From the NCBI GenBank assembly GCA_910579035.1, contig CAJTSR010000013.1:19333-83332 (forward strand): 64,000 nt of DNA. The letters run 5' to 3'. The DNA is from an uncultured Muribaculaceae bacterium. Lineage in GTDB: Bacteria > Bacteroidota > Bacteroidia > Bacteroidales > Muribaculaceae. This document shows, piece by piece, positions 24,650 to 33,543 of the stretch (positions within the stretch are counted from its first letter, which is position 1; every line of letters starts with the position of its first letter). The position numbers and the translations under genes are program-made. The notes under the pieces were generated by a model, which was not told the origin of the DNA, searched no databases, and saw only the letters and a list, made by a program, of their open reading frames with translations.

Positions 24650-24726
24650 TGGTGGAGCACAGCGGACTCGAACCGCTCACCTCGACACTGCCAGTGTCGC
24701 GCTCTAGCCAGATGAGCTAGTGCCCC
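24650..24726 (-). tRNA. tRNA-Ala (anticodon GGC)
   Basis: The cloverleaf is complete on the minus strand. The acceptor stem GGGGCAC/GTGCTCC has one G-T pair, the D arm is GCTC...GAGC, and the anticodon stem CGACA/TGTCG holds the loop CTGGCAG with anticodon GGC. The T arm is AGCGG-TTCGAGT-CCGCT, and an encoded ACCA follows at the 3' end. It stands alone, with its own terminator. Confidence 0.96.
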
Positions 24727-24884
24727 GGTTATTTTGCGTTGCAAAGTTAGAAATATTTTACGACGTTGCATAAAAAAAATATCAGTTTAATATTCATTAA
24801 GTTTTTTAGACAGGTTTTAGTGGCGTTATGCCAAATAATTGCCGTACCTTTACAACATAAAAACCAATACCTTGCAAAACAGCT

Positions 24885-26111
24885 ATGAAGTCTATGAAAG
24901 TTTTGGCACTGGCATCGCTACTATGCGCGTGTCCAGCCTTGTTTGCTAACGAATCGTGCAACAACGCGGCGGCAAATGCCTGCTGCAAAGCCCGGACGGC
25001 TGAGAACAGCGTTGTGGTAGGCGCTGCCCGCACTGCCCAGTATGTGCCCGGTCTGCGCGGCAAGCGTGTGGCCTTGTTCTCGAACCATACCGGCATGGTG
25101 GGCGACAAGCACACCCTCGACATTATGCTCGGCGAAGGACTCAATGTGGTAACCCTCTTTTCGCCCGAACACGGCTTCCGAGGCACCGCCGATGCCGGCG
25201 AGCACGTGGGCAACAGTGTTGACGAGCCTACCGGCATACCCATCGCCAGCCTTTACGGCGGCAAAGGCACCCGTATGCCTGCCAAGGAGGTGATGGACGG
25301 CCTCGATGTTATAGTAGTCGATATTCAGGACGTGGGTCTGCGCTACTATACCTATTACTGCACTATGATCGACCTGATGAATGCCGCCAAGGCATATGGC
25401 AAGCAGGTGGTGGTGCTTGACCGTCCCAATCCCAACGGCATGTATGTCGACGGCCCCATCCTTGATATGAAATACGAATCAGGAGTAGGACGCCTGCCCA
25501 TAACCGTGGTACACGGTATGACTCTCGGCGAGATTGCACGCATGGCGAACGGTGAAGGCTGGCTCAAGAACGGCGGCAAGGTTTCGCTCAAGGTTGTGCC
25601 CTGCGAAAACTATACCCACCAGACCCGCTACGAGCTGCCCATAGCCCCGTCGCCCAATCTGCGCACTATGAAGGCCATCTACCTCTATCCTTCGGTATGC
25701 TACTTCGAGGCTACCCCGGTGAGCCTCGGCCGTGGAACCGATTTCCCCTTTGAAGTGTACGGCCATCCCGATATGAAAAACCGCGACTTCGAGTTTACTC
25801 CCCGCAGCGTGGCCGGCGCCAAGAATCCTCCGCAGCTCGACAATCTCTGCCATGGCGTTGACCTGCGCAATATCAGCGACGAAGAAGCCATCGCACAGGG
25901 TATCAACCTCGAATATGTAATCGACGCGTACCGCGACCTCGATATGGGCGACAAGTACTTCCGCAACTTCTTCGAGCTTCTGATTGGCCGTGGCGATATC
26001 CGCCAGATGATTAAGGACGGCAAGAGTGCTGCCGAAATCAAGGCCACATGGGCCGGCGACGTTGCCAAATTCCGCGAACAGCGCCGCCCCTACCTCCTCT
26101 ACGCAGAATAA
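24885..26111 (+). CDS. namZ: NamZ-like exo-beta-N-acetylmuramidase (DUF1343, GH171)
   Basis: This 408-residue protein has a signal peptide (residues 1-21) and the full DUF1343 fold: GKRVALFSNHTGMV, VTLFSPEHGFRG, IVVDIQDVGLRYYTY, VVLDRPNPNG, IPIAPSPNLRTM-type and YFEATPVSLGRGTDFPFE segments. Characterised members release MurNAc from peptidoglycan fragments. The mature protein is probably periplasmic. A near -7 box TACCTTTA lies about 30 bases upstream. The next gene encodes a sodium:solute symporter, an arrangement that recalls the MurNAc salvage locus of Tannerella. The substrate is inferred from the family, not from the sequence alone. Confidence 0.85.
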   Translation: MKSMKVLALASLLCACPALFANESCNNAAANACCKARTAENSVVVGAARTAQYVPGLRGKRVALFSNHTGMVGDKHTLDIMLGEGLNVVTLFSPEHGFRGTADAGEHVGNSVDEPTGIPIASLYGGKGTRMPAKEVMDGLDVIVVDIQDVGLRYYTYYCTMIDLMNAAKAYGKQVVVLDRPNPNGMYVDGPILDMKYESGVGRLPITVVHGMTLGEIARMANGEGWLKNGGKVSLKVVPCENYTHQTRYELPIAPSPNLRTMKAIYLYPSVCYFEATPVSLGRGTDFPFEVYGHPDMKNRDFEFTPRSVAGAKNPPQLDNLCHGVDLRNISDEEAIAQGINLEYVIDAYRDLDMGDKYFRNFFELLIGRGDIRQMIKDGKSAAEIKATWAGDVAKFREQRRPYLLYAE

Positions 26112-26331
26112 TTCTAATAATGAGGAGTTAGGAATGAGGAATTAGAAAGGATTTAATTAGAAATGAGGAATGTGGAATTAGGAACTGAAACTCCTCACGA
26201 CAAATTTCTCATTCCTCATTTCTAATTAATACTTCCACACTCGGCATTCCACATTACTAACTCCACATTCCTAATTAAATACTTCCTCCCTCCTCATTCC
26301 TAATTCCTCATTCCTAACTCCTAATTAAAAA
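26112..26331 (+). repeat. Inverted array of AGGAAT/GAGGA low-complexity repeats
   Basis: The 220 bases between namZ and the symporter are built from short units. The left half is purine-rich (GAGGAGTTAGGAATGAGGAA, AATTAGAAATGAGGAATGTG). The right half is the complementary pyrimidine-rich text (CTCATTCCTCATTTCTAATT, CCTCATTCCTAATTCCTCAT). The two halves can pair into a long imperfect hairpin in RNA. A small related copy is at 1550-1590. No gene or clear promoter was found inside. Confidence 0.75.
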
Positions 26332-27804
26332 ATGTCCCTACCGGTAATAGTAATTATAACCATCGTGGCATATTTCGCGCTGCTTATGGCGGTGTCGTAC
26401 TATGCCTCGCGAGGTTCCGATAACACCACATTCTTCACTGGCAAGCGCCAGACACCGTGGCCCATCGTGGCCTTTGCAATGATAGGCGCCGCGATATCCG
26501 GCGTAACATTCATATCCGTGCCCGGCATGGTGGCCGCCAAAGGCTACTCATACCTACAAATGGTGCTTGGCTTCATTGTAGGATATGCCGTGATAGCCTT
26601 TGTGCTGGTGCCTATGTTCTACAAGCGCAACCTCATATCTATCTACGGCTACCTTGAAGAACGCTTCGGCAGCTCCACCTACAAAGCCGGAGCATGGTTC
26701 TTCTTCGTGTCGAAAATGCTTGGTGCTGCAGTGCGCTTCTTTGTTGTCTGCGCCGTGTTGCAGTACCTTGTGTTCTCGCCACTGCACATACCCTTCGTGT
26801 TCAATGTCATTGTCACCATAGCCCTGATATGGCTCTACACCATGCAGGGCGGCGTCAAGACCCTCATATGGACCGATACCCTCAAGAGCTTCTGCCTCAT
26901 AATGTCGGTGATACTCTGCATATACTTCGTAGGTACCAATCTGGGCTTCTCCTTCGGCGAAATGACATCTGCCATAGCCGACCACCCCACCTCGCGTATG
27001 TTCTACTTCGATAATCCCAAGGAAGGCACATACTTCTGGAAGCAGTTCCTTGCCGGCGTGTTCATGGTTATCGCCACCACGGGCCTCGACCAGGATATGA
27101 TGCAGCGCAACCTCGCCTGCCGCAACAGCGGACAGAGCCAGAAGAATATGCTTGTGAGCGGCGTCACACAGTTCTTCGTCATAGCCCTCTTCCTCCTTTT
27201 GGGTACCCTCCTCGTTATCTTTATGGATAGCAAGGGAATGGAGCATCCCGCCAAGAGCGACGATATTTTCGGCATGGTGGCCACTCATCCCGACGTGCCC
27301 ATCGTGGTAGGCATTCTCTTTGTGCTCGGACTGATTTCTGCGGCATATTCGGCAGCGGGTTCGGCACTAACCTCGCTCACCACGTCGTTCACTATCGATG
27401 TGCTCGAAGCACACAAGAAAAACGACGACAAGGTGCTCACCCGTACCCGCAAGGCCGTCCATATAGCAATGTCGGCTATGATGGGCCTGGTGATTATCGC
27501 TTTCTATTATCTCAGCGACCAGGACGCCATATCGGCCGTGTATACCCTCGCCTCCTACACTTACGGGCCTATTCTCGGCCTATTCGTGTACGGTATGTTC
27601 TGGAAGAAGCCCGTCCACGACCGCTTTGTGCCCGTGGTGTGCGTTCTCGCACCCTGCCTTTCGTGGTGCATACAGTGGGGGCTGAATCATTTCTTCGGAT
27701 ATGAGACAAGTTTCGAGCTTCTTATCATGAACGCTCTTCTTACTGTTATCGGTCTTCGCCTTCTGTCGATAGGTCGTAAAAAAGAGGCTGTAGAAGCCGC
27801 GTAA
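26332..27804 (+). CDS. Sodium:solute symporter (SSS family), candidate MurNAc transporter
   Basis: This 490-residue integral membrane protein has about 13 hydrophobic helices. Conserved SSS features include GKRQTPWPIVAFAMIGAAIS in the early helices, ISGVTFISVPGMV, TTGLDQDMMQRNLACRNS near residue 245 and SAAYSAAGSALTSLTTSFTID near residue 340, which contributes the sodium site. It should couple sodium entry to solute uptake across the inner membrane. Its place after a NamZ-type muramidase suggests MurNAc as cargo (MurT-like), but the ligand cannot be read from the sequence. Its stop abuts the next start (TAAATG). Confidence 0.85.
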   Translation: MSLPVIVIITIVAYFALLMAVSYYASRGSDNTTFFTGKRQTPWPIVAFAMIGAAISGVTFISVPGMVAAKGYSYLQMVLGFIVGYAVIAFVLVPMFYKRNLISIYGYLEERFGSSTYKAGAWFFFVSKMLGAAVRFFVVCAVLQYLVFSPLHIPFVFNVIVTIALIWLYTMQGGVKTLIWTDTLKSFCLIMSVILCIYFVGTNLGFSFGEMTSAIADHPTSRMFYFDNPKEGTYFWKQFLAGVFMVIATTGLDQDMMQRNLACRNSGQSQKNMLVSGVTQFFVIALFLLLGTLLVIFMDSKGMEHPAKSDDIFGMVATHPDVPIVVGILFVLGLISAAYSAAGSALTSLTTSFTIDVLEAHKKNDDKVLTRTRKAVHIAMSAMMGLVIIAFYYLSDQDAISAVYTLASYTYGPILGLFVYGMFWKKPVHDRFVPVVCVLAPCLSWCIQWGLNHFFGYETSFELLIMNALLTVIGLRLLSIGRKKEAVEAA

Positions 27805-28698
27805 ATGGCTCGCGACCTTTTCAACCGCTATCTTTGGCTCGTGGATACAATACGCCGCTACGGGCGCATATCGCGGGCCGAACTCGACGAGTGCTGGCGG
27901 CGCTCGCCCTTCTCGCAGGGCGAGGCGCTGCCGCGCCGTACTTTCTACAACTACAGGCAGGCGGTAGAAGAGCTGTTCAATGTCGAGATAAAGTGCGACT
28001 CAAAGACATACGAGTACTATATCGACGATAGCGACACCCACAACGAGGGTATGACCGACTGGTTGCTGAACACGGCGGCTGTCAACGACGTGCTCAGCAA
28101 CTCCCGCGAGATAGCCGACCGTATATTTATCGAGGACGTGCCCTCGGCAAGGCATCACCTCGCTCCGGCTATCGACGCCATAAAGGAATGCCACCCGATG
28201 CGCTTCGACTATCTGCCCTATTACCGCACGCGCCCTACCCTCGGCGTGGTAATAGAGCCGTACTTTCTGAAGATTTTCCGCCAGAGGTGGTATGTGACAG
28301 GGCGCAACGTCGAAGAAAATCGAGTGAAGACCTACGCCCTGGACCGTATCAGCTCGCTGAATATCCTGCCTGAGGCCTTCGAGCCGGATCCTTCTTTCGA
28401 TGCCGAGGAATACGTGCGCTATCTTTTCGGGATAGTGTCGAGCAAAGGCGAGCCACGGCGCATTGCGCTGCGCACCGATTCGCGGCAGGCAAAGTATTTC
28501 CGCGCCCTGCCGCTGCATCACACGCAGGAAGAAGCCGTCCACGACGCCTATTCCATATTTTACTATAAGATGAAGATCACCGACGACTTAGTGTCGGAAC
28601 TACTCTCGTATGGCGCCCGCATAGAGGTTCTCGAGCCGCCCGAACTGCGCGCACGCCTCCTCTCCGACCTCACGGAAGCCTTGAAACACTACATGTAG
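27805..28698 (+). CDS. WYL-domain transcriptional regulator
   Basis: This 297-residue protein has an N-terminal helix-turn-helix region (LVDTIRRYGRISRAELDECW, residues about 12-50). A WYL domain follows (about 140-235) with PYFLKIFRQRWYVTGRN and VKTYALDRISSLNIL, whose aromatic and arginine positions bind small ligands or nucleic acid in the family. It begins directly at the symporter stop, so it is co-transcribed and may control the namZ-symporter group; that link is inferred. Length is typical of the family. Confidence 0.82.
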   Translation: MARDLFNRYLWLVDTIRRYGRISRAELDECWRRSPFSQGEALPRRTFYNYRQAVEELFNVEIKCDSKTYEYYIDDSDTHNEGMTDWLLNTAAVNDVLSNSREIADRIFIEDVPSARHHLAPAIDAIKECHPMRFDYLPYYRTRPTLGVVIEPYFLKIFRQRWYVTGRNVEENRVKTYALDRISSLNILPEAFEPDPSFDAEEYVRYLFGIVSSKGEPRRIALRTDSRQAKYFRALPLHHTQEEAVHDAYSIFYYKMKITDDLVSELLSYGARIEVLEPPELRARLLSDLTEALKHYM

Positions 28699-28728
28699 TA
28701 GCGCGACCGCCGCGTTTCCAAAGAACAA

Positions 28729-28811
28729 CGAGCCTGCTGTGCGCTTTCACACAGCAGGCTCGTAAATCATTGAATCACAATATATAGTAGGGACGCGGCG
28801 TGCCGCGTTTT
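28729..28811. terminator. Two hairpins between WYL regulator and S41 peptidase genes
   Basis: A 13-pair stem CGAGCCTGCTGTG/CACAGCAGGCTCG (28729-28741 with 28750-28762) is followed by a second stem ACGCGGC/GCCGCGT (28793-28799 with 28802-28808) ending in TTTT. Both lie between convergent genes and can end transcription. The text TAGTAGGGACGCGGCGTGCC around the second has a weaker counterpart at about 28696, so it may be a short repeat. Confidence 0.6.
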
Positions 28812-28860
28812 CCGCGAAGATCCGCGTTTTTCCCGTGACGAACGTTAAATTACCGGGACA

Positions 28861-30447
28861 TTAGTTCGCTGAATCTCCGCGCAGAATAGCCGAGTAGCGT
28901 TCGGGATCATTGATAAGGTCGAGAGCGGCGTTGAAATCCTTGTTTTGCTTGCTGAGCGGTCGGAAATACGAGCCGTCTTCGTATAGGTCGCGTGCTAACA
29001 GCCCCTTCATAATTGCCGTTATGATGCCTTTTGAGCGCTCCCACTGATCCTCGTTGAATGGTATCTTGGCATCGTTGCCGGCGGCTATGAGTTTGTCGGT
29101 AAGTTCCTGAGGTATGTCGAACGAGGTCTGGAAATCATTGTCCGTGGGATATTTCTTCAATAGCTCGGCACGGTTGGCGTCGACATAGTTTATGCAGGTG
29201 CGGTTCAGTATGCCTTTGGCAACGAGGTCGCGGTAGTACACGCTGAAATGCGATGTGTCGGCCGGTACGAATATGTCGGGTATGATTCCGCCTCCGCCAT
29301 ATACAGGGCGGTTATTCTTCAGCGTGTGGTATTTCAGCGAGTCGGGACGCTGAATGCTGTCGGCGCTCCAAAGCTCGCCGCTGTCGAAGCGGTTGTACAG
29401 CTCCAGTAGGTACTCTTCACCGTGTCCTTTGTCGTAATGCTTCTGTATGCAACGGCCCGAAGGCGTGTAGTAGCGCGATACAGTGAGGCGTATCATCGAC
29501 CCGTCAGGGAAGGGGAAAGGCCTTTGTACGAGTCCTTTGCCGAATGTGCGGCGTCCAACAATCAGCCCTCGGTCGTTATCCTGAATGGCTCCCGACAGAA
29601 TCTCTGCCGCAGAGGCCGAGTACTGGTCGGTAATCACCACTATCCTGCCGTCGAGGAACGAGCCGCCGTTTTCTGTCTTGTACTCCTGCTTCGGAGAGCG
29701 ACGCCCCATAGTGCTTACCACAGGCGTGCCTTTGGTCAGGAACTCTCCGGCAAGCTCGAATGCCGCCCCGAGATAGCCTCCGCCATTGCCCGATAGGTCG
29801 AGAATGAGGTTTTTCATTCCTTGGGCGCGCAGTTTCTCCATGGCGCGGCGCACTTCGCCCGGGGTGTCTTCGGCAAAGCGGGTGATGCGTATGTAGCCCG
29901 TCGACGGGTCGGCCATAAATGTTTCGTCCACGCTGTATACCGGTATGTCGTCGCGGGTAAGGGTGAAGTCGATAAGTTCCGGCCCTCGCTTTACCTTGAG
30001 GTTGACTACCGAGCCTTTGGGACCGCGCAGCACCTTTATAATCTGCGAGTTCACCATCTTCTTGCCTGCTATCACGGTGTCGTTGGCGCTTATTATCCTG
30101 TCGCCGGGCATAATGCCGACTTTCTCCGAGGGGCCGCCGGCGGTGGTCTGTATCACGTACACGGTGTCCTCAAGCATGTTGAACTGTATTCCGATGCCGC
30201 TGAACTTGCCTTCGAGCGGAGCCGTGAACTCTGCCGTTTCTGCCGGTGTGGAATATGCCGAATGGGGGTCGAGAGTCTTGAGCATTGCCTTGATGGCCTC
30301 GGCCACTATGGTGTCGGAATCCACGTCTTCGACGTAGAAATTCTCGATTATACTGTTGGCGACACGCAGTTTGGTATCCGAGGTAAATTCCTGAGAGTAT
30401 GCGGTAACAGCAAAGATGGCTGCGAAAGCGAGGATTAGTTGCTTCAT
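28861..30447 (-). CDS. S41 family C-terminal processing peptidase
   Basis: This 528-residue periplasmic serine protease has a signal peptide (residues 1-18), an N-terminal helical region, and a PDZ domain (about 75-160, FSGIGIQFNMLEDTVYV and GIMPGDRIISAND). The S41 catalytic domain has the serine in YSASAAEI (276-283) and the lysine K304 in TFGKGLVQ. GYIRITRF and LDLSGNGGGYL are also conserved. A C-terminal region of about 150 residues follows, as in Bacteroidales relatives. Such proteases trim or degrade periplasmic proteins. It is the last gene of the lysS-to-S41 run, seven bases after coaD. Confidence 0.92.
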   Translation of the reverse strand: MKQLILAFAAIFAVTAYSQEFTSDTKLRVANSIIENFYVEDVDSDTIVAEAIKAMLKTLDPHSAYSTPAETAEFTAPLEGKFSGIGIQFNMLEDTVYVIQTTAGGPSEKVGIMPGDRIISANDTVIAGKKMVNSQIIKVLRGPKGSVVNLKVKRGPELIDFTLTRDDIPVYSVDETFMADPSTGYIRITRFAEDTPGEVRRAMEKLRAQGMKNLILDLSGNGGGYLGAAFELAGEFLTKGTPVVSTMGRRSPKQEYKTENGGSFLDGRIVVITDQYSASAAEILSGAIQDNDRGLIVGRRTFGKGLVQRPFPFPDGSMIRLTVSRYYTPSGRCIQKHYDKGHGEEYLLELYNRFDSGELWSADSIQRPDSLKYHTLKNNRPVYGGGGIIPDIFVPADTSHFSVYYRDLVAKGILNRTCINYVDANRAELLKKYPTDNDFQTSFDIPQELTDKLIAAGNDAKIPFNEDQWERSKGIITAIMKGLLARDLYEDGSYFRPLSKQNKDFNAALDLINDPERYSAILRGDSAN

Positions 30448-30454
30448 ATATGAA

Positions 30455-30913
30455 TTATTTAGGGAGGAAGGCGGAGGTGTCTACACCGTATGCCTGAAGT
30501 TCGCGTACTACCGACGATGAAATTGCTCCGAGTTCGGGCTTGCTGAATAATATAACACTTTCGATGCCCGAAAGTTGGTGGTTTATGTCGGCCATGTCGC
30601 GCTCGTAATCGTAATCTTTGGCCGAGCGTACGCCGCGCAGCAGTGCCGTGGCTCCGAACTGGCGTGCTGCGTCGACGGTAAGCCCGCTGTATGCCTCTAC
30701 GCGTATGCGGGGTTCGCCGGCAAAAAGGCGGCGTATCGGCTCGAGCACGGCCTCGGCGTCGGCCTTGGGCTTGGACGCGTTGATGCCCACGCCTATTATC
30801 AGCTCGTCGAATATGGCAAGACCGCGCCTTGCTATGTCGGCGTGGCCTGCGGTGAATGGGTTGAATGTGCCCGGAAACAGGGCTGTCCGCTTATTGGTCG
30901 ATACTTGTGTCAT
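30455..30913 (-). CDS. coaD: Phosphopantetheine adenylyltransferase
   Basis: This 152-residue enzyme makes dephospho-CoA from 4'-phosphopantetheine and ATP. The nucleotidyltransferase motif TAGH is at residues 21-24 within PGTFNPFTAGHADIARR. LLRGVRSAKDYDYERDMA (about 90-107) is the conserved substrate-binding segment, and a C-terminal ISSSVVRELQAYG follows. Its first 23 bases overlap the end of parE, an arrangement common in Bacteroides. Confidence 0.95.
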   Translation of the reverse strand: MTQVSTNKRTALFPGTFNPFTAGHADIARRGLAIFDELIIGVGINASKPKADAEAVLEPIRRLFAGEPRIRVEAYSGLTVDAARQFGATALLRGVRSAKDYDYERDMADINHQLSGIESVILFSKPELGAISSSVVRELQAYGVDTSAFLPK

Positions 30914-32831
30914 CTTCCACTACGAGGTTGTCGATAATAAAATTCTGGCGCTCCATTGTGTTTTTGCCCATATAGAACTCGAGCACCTCTGCTACGCCGT
31001 CCTCCTTGCGGAGTGTCACGCGGTCGACCCTCATGTCGGGTCCTATGAAGTCGCGAAATTCTTCAGGCGAAATCTCTCCGAGGCCCTTGAAGCGCGTTAT
31101 TTCGGCATTTTCGCCGAAACGGCGTATGGCTGCCACGCGTTCGTCGTCGGTATAGCAGTACACGGTGTCGTCGGGCGCGTTTTCCTTGCGGGCTCGCCCG
31201 GTGCGCTTGGCCGTCTTTTTGTTTCTCACACGGAAGAGAGGCGTCTGGAGCACGTACACGTGCCCTTTCTTGATGAGGTCGGGGAAGTACTGCAAGAAGT
31301 ATGTGAGCATCAGCAGGCGTATGTGCATGCCGTCGACGTCGGCATCGGTGGCTATGATTACCTTGTTGTATCGCAGTCCGTCGATACCGTCCTCGATGTT
31401 CAGCGCGGCTTGGAGCAGACAAAATTCCTCGTTGGTGTAAAGTTCTTTCTTGGTGGCTCCGTATGCGTTGAGTGGCTTTCCGCGCAGTTTGAACACCGCC
31501 TGGGTTTCGACGTTGCGCACTTTTTCGATTGAGCCTCCGGCAGAGTCGCCCTCGGTTATGAATATGCTGGTGGCCTCTTTTTTCTCGTCGGAGCCTCGGC
31601 TGTCGTTGAGATGCACGCGGCAGTCGTTGAGCTTGCGGTTGTAGAGGCTTACTTTCTTGGCTGTTTCGCGGGCTTTTTTTGCCACGCCCGACATCGCCTT
31701 GCGGTCGCGTTCGCTTTCCTGTACTTTTTTGAGTATCACCTCGGCCACATCGAGCTCGCGATGCAGGTAGTTGTCGAGTTCTTTCTTTATGAAGTCGCCT
31801 ATGAACTTGGCTATGGTCACGCCGTTCGGCGACATCTCGCGCGAGCCGAGCTTGGTCTTTGTCTGCGACTCGAACACAGGGTCCTGCACGCGTATGGCGA
31901 TGGCAGCCACCATGCCGTTGCGAATGTCGGAGTACTCGAAATTGCGGTTGAAGTATTCCTTGAGCGTGCGGCTCACAGCCTCCTTGAACGCGCTTAGGTG
32001 CGTGCCGCCCTGCGTGGTATGCTGTCCGTTGACAAAGGAATAGTATTCCTCGCCGTATTGGTTGACATGGGTTATGGCTATCTCTATATCCTCGCCTTTG
32101 AGGTGTATGATAGGGTATAGCGGATCCTGGGTGAGGTTGTCTTTGAGCAGGTCGAGCAGGCCGTGACGCGAGGAGAACTTCTGGCCGTTGAATACCATGG
32201 CCAGACCGGCGTTGAGGAATGTGTAGTTCTTGAACAGCGGCACCACAAATTCCTCGCGGAAAGCGTAGTTGCGGAATATGTCGGCCGACGGCACGAAGCG
32301 CACGAGTGTGCCGTCGTCTTCGTCGGTATCCGTCACAGGGCTTTCCTCTATGAGGTTGCCCATGGAGAACAGCGCCCTCTTGCACTGGCCACCTCGGAAT
32401 GACATTATTTCAAAGCTTGTTGACAATGCGTTTACAGCCTTGATACCCACGCCATTGAGGCCTACGGACTTTTGGAATGCCGATGAGTCGCGGAACTTGC
32501 CGCCTGTATTCATCTTTGATGCCACATCGACAAGTTTGCCGAATGGTATGCCTCGGCCGAAGTCGCGTACCGAAGCCGAAGAAGCGTCTACATCGACGAT
32601 AATCCTGCGGCCGAATCCCATCATAAATTCGTCGATGGAGTTGTCCATCACCTCTTTGAGCAGGACGTAGATGCCGTCGTCGGAGTTGGTGCCGTCGCCT
32701 ACTTTGCCGATATACATACCGGGGCGTTGCTGGAGGTGTTCCTTCCAGTCGAGGGTCTGTATGTCGTCCTCGCTGTATTGTGCTGTGCCGGCAGGACGGT
32801 CGAGTGGCAGTATGTCGTCTTCTTCGGTCAT
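30891..32831 (-). CDS. parE: DNA topoisomerase IV subunit B
   Basis: This 646-residue type IIA subunit supplies the ATPase for decatenation. The GHKL ATPase domain has EVMDNSIDEFMMG near residue 60, DFGRGIPFG and GLNGVGIKAVNALS. The transducer domain has QTKTKLGS. The TOPRIM domain has ITEGDSAGGS near residue 435 and IATDADVDGMHI near 500, which hold the metal. Choice of ParE over GyrB follows the linkage to coaD and the Bacteroides-type N-terminus; GyrB cannot be fully excluded. The parC partner is not in the window. Confidence 0.88.
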   Translation of the reverse strand: MTEEDDILPLDRPAGTAQYSEDDIQTLDWKEHLQQRPGMYIGKVGDGTNSDDGIYVLLKEVMDNSIDEFMMGFGRRIIVDVDASSASVRDFGRGIPFGKLVDVASKMNTGGKFRDSSAFQKSVGLNGVGIKAVNALSTSFEIMSFRGGQCKRALFSMGNLIEESPVTDTDEDDGTLVRFVPSADIFRNYAFREEFVVPLFKNYTFLNAGLAMVFNGQKFSSRHGLLDLLKDNLTQDPLYPIIHLKGEDIEIAITHVNQYGEEYYSFVNGQHTTQGGTHLSAFKEAVSRTLKEYFNRNFEYSDIRNGMVAAIAIRVQDPVFESQTKTKLGSREMSPNGVTIAKFIGDFIKKELDNYLHRELDVAEVILKKVQESERDRKAMSGVAKKARETAKKVSLYNRKLNDCRVHLNDSRGSDEKKEATSIFITEGDSAGGSIEKVRNVETQAVFKLRGKPLNAYGATKKELYTNEEFCLLQAALNIEDGIDGLRYNKVIIATDADVDGMHIRLLMLTYFLQYFPDLIKKGHVYVLQTPLFRVRNKKTAKRTGRARKENAPDDTVYCYTDDERVAAIRRFGENAEITRFKGLGEISPEEFRDFIGPDMRVDRVTLRKEDGVAEVLEFYMGKNTMERQNFIIDNLVVEDDTSIDQ

Positions 32832-32838
32832 AGTGGTA

Positions 32839-33543
32839 TTATTGGCTTATATTGAGGAATTTGCGGGCTTTTTCGATGTCGGACGCGTGGTCTACGTCGA
32901 TGATTTTGCCAAAGGGAAATGCCTGTACGCTCAGGCCGTTGTCGACGAGCGCGCGCTGGTAGTTGCGCATGCGGCTCATTCCGCTTTCTATGCAGGGCGC
33001 AAGCAGGTCCACAGCCTTTTTCGTGAGGCCGTAAATACCGCCCGATATGTATCTGTCGCCTTGGTCGGTGTCGAAGAAGCCCGTGATTCCGAGCTTGTCG
33101 TCGGTTCGGACATACAGTGGCTTTTCGTCGTCGATATAGTCCGTCACGCCCATAAAGGCGTCGGCGTCGGTCACGGCGTCGAAAGCCTCGGCATAGCGGT
33201 AGAAATCTTCCGGGTGGAAAATAGTGTCGACCGTGGTGGCGATTACCTTACCGGAGGGTATGTCGCGGGTCACTTCGCGCAGGCTGTGCATAGAGCTTGG
33301 TGTTGAAGCCACCACGACTCTCAGTATGGGCATTTCCTGCGCGAGCGCTTCGAGATACTCGCATACCTCCGGCATCTTGGCGTTTGCTATCACGCTGATG
33401 CTCTCTGCTTTGTATGCTGCGAAAATATCGATGAGGCGTTTGAGCATGGGGCGGTCGTCGAGCCGCACCATGGGTTTCGGCACGGGCACGCCTTCCTGGG
33501 CCAGACGCGATCCCTCTCCTGCGGCGATTATGGCGTAGTGCAT
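32839..33543 (-). CDS. Sugar-phosphate nucleotidyltransferase-like protein
   Basis: This 234-residue protein has the NTP-transferase signature near its N-terminus, AIIAAGEGSRLAQEGVPVPKP (residues 4-24), and a metal-binding aspartate region ATTVDTIFHPEDF near residue 98. The rest follows the Rossmann-like nucleotidyltransferase fold (SGGIYGLTKKAVDLL). The activated sugar or alcohol cannot be told from the sequence. It overlaps the pdxA stop by one base and precedes parE by seven bases, so it is embedded in a housekeeping operon. Confidence 0.8.
   Translation of the reverse strand: MHYAIIAAGEGSRLAQEGVPVPKPMVRLDDRPMLKRLIDIFAAYKAESISVIANAKMPEVCEYLEALAQEMPILRVVVASTPSSMHSLREVTRDIPSGKVIATTVDTIFHPEDFYRYAEAFDAVTDADAFMGVTDYIDDEKPLYVRTDDKLGITGFFDTDQGDRYISGGIYGLTKKAVDLLAPCIESGMSRMRNYQRALVDNGLSVQAFPFGKIIDVDHASDIEKARKFLNISQ

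Noticed and set aside
24538..24771. N-terminal extension of the CDF transporter through the tRNA gene
   Set aside because: It would read through the tRNA-Ala gene and its terminator; the family start fits 24537.
26112..26331. CRISPR array
   Set aside because: Units are short, variable and inverted about the centre, with no unique spacers and no cas genes.
28729..28762. Attenuator for the S41 peptidase or WYL regulator gene
   Set aside because: The hairpin lies downstream of both genes, not in a leader, so it is treated as a terminator.
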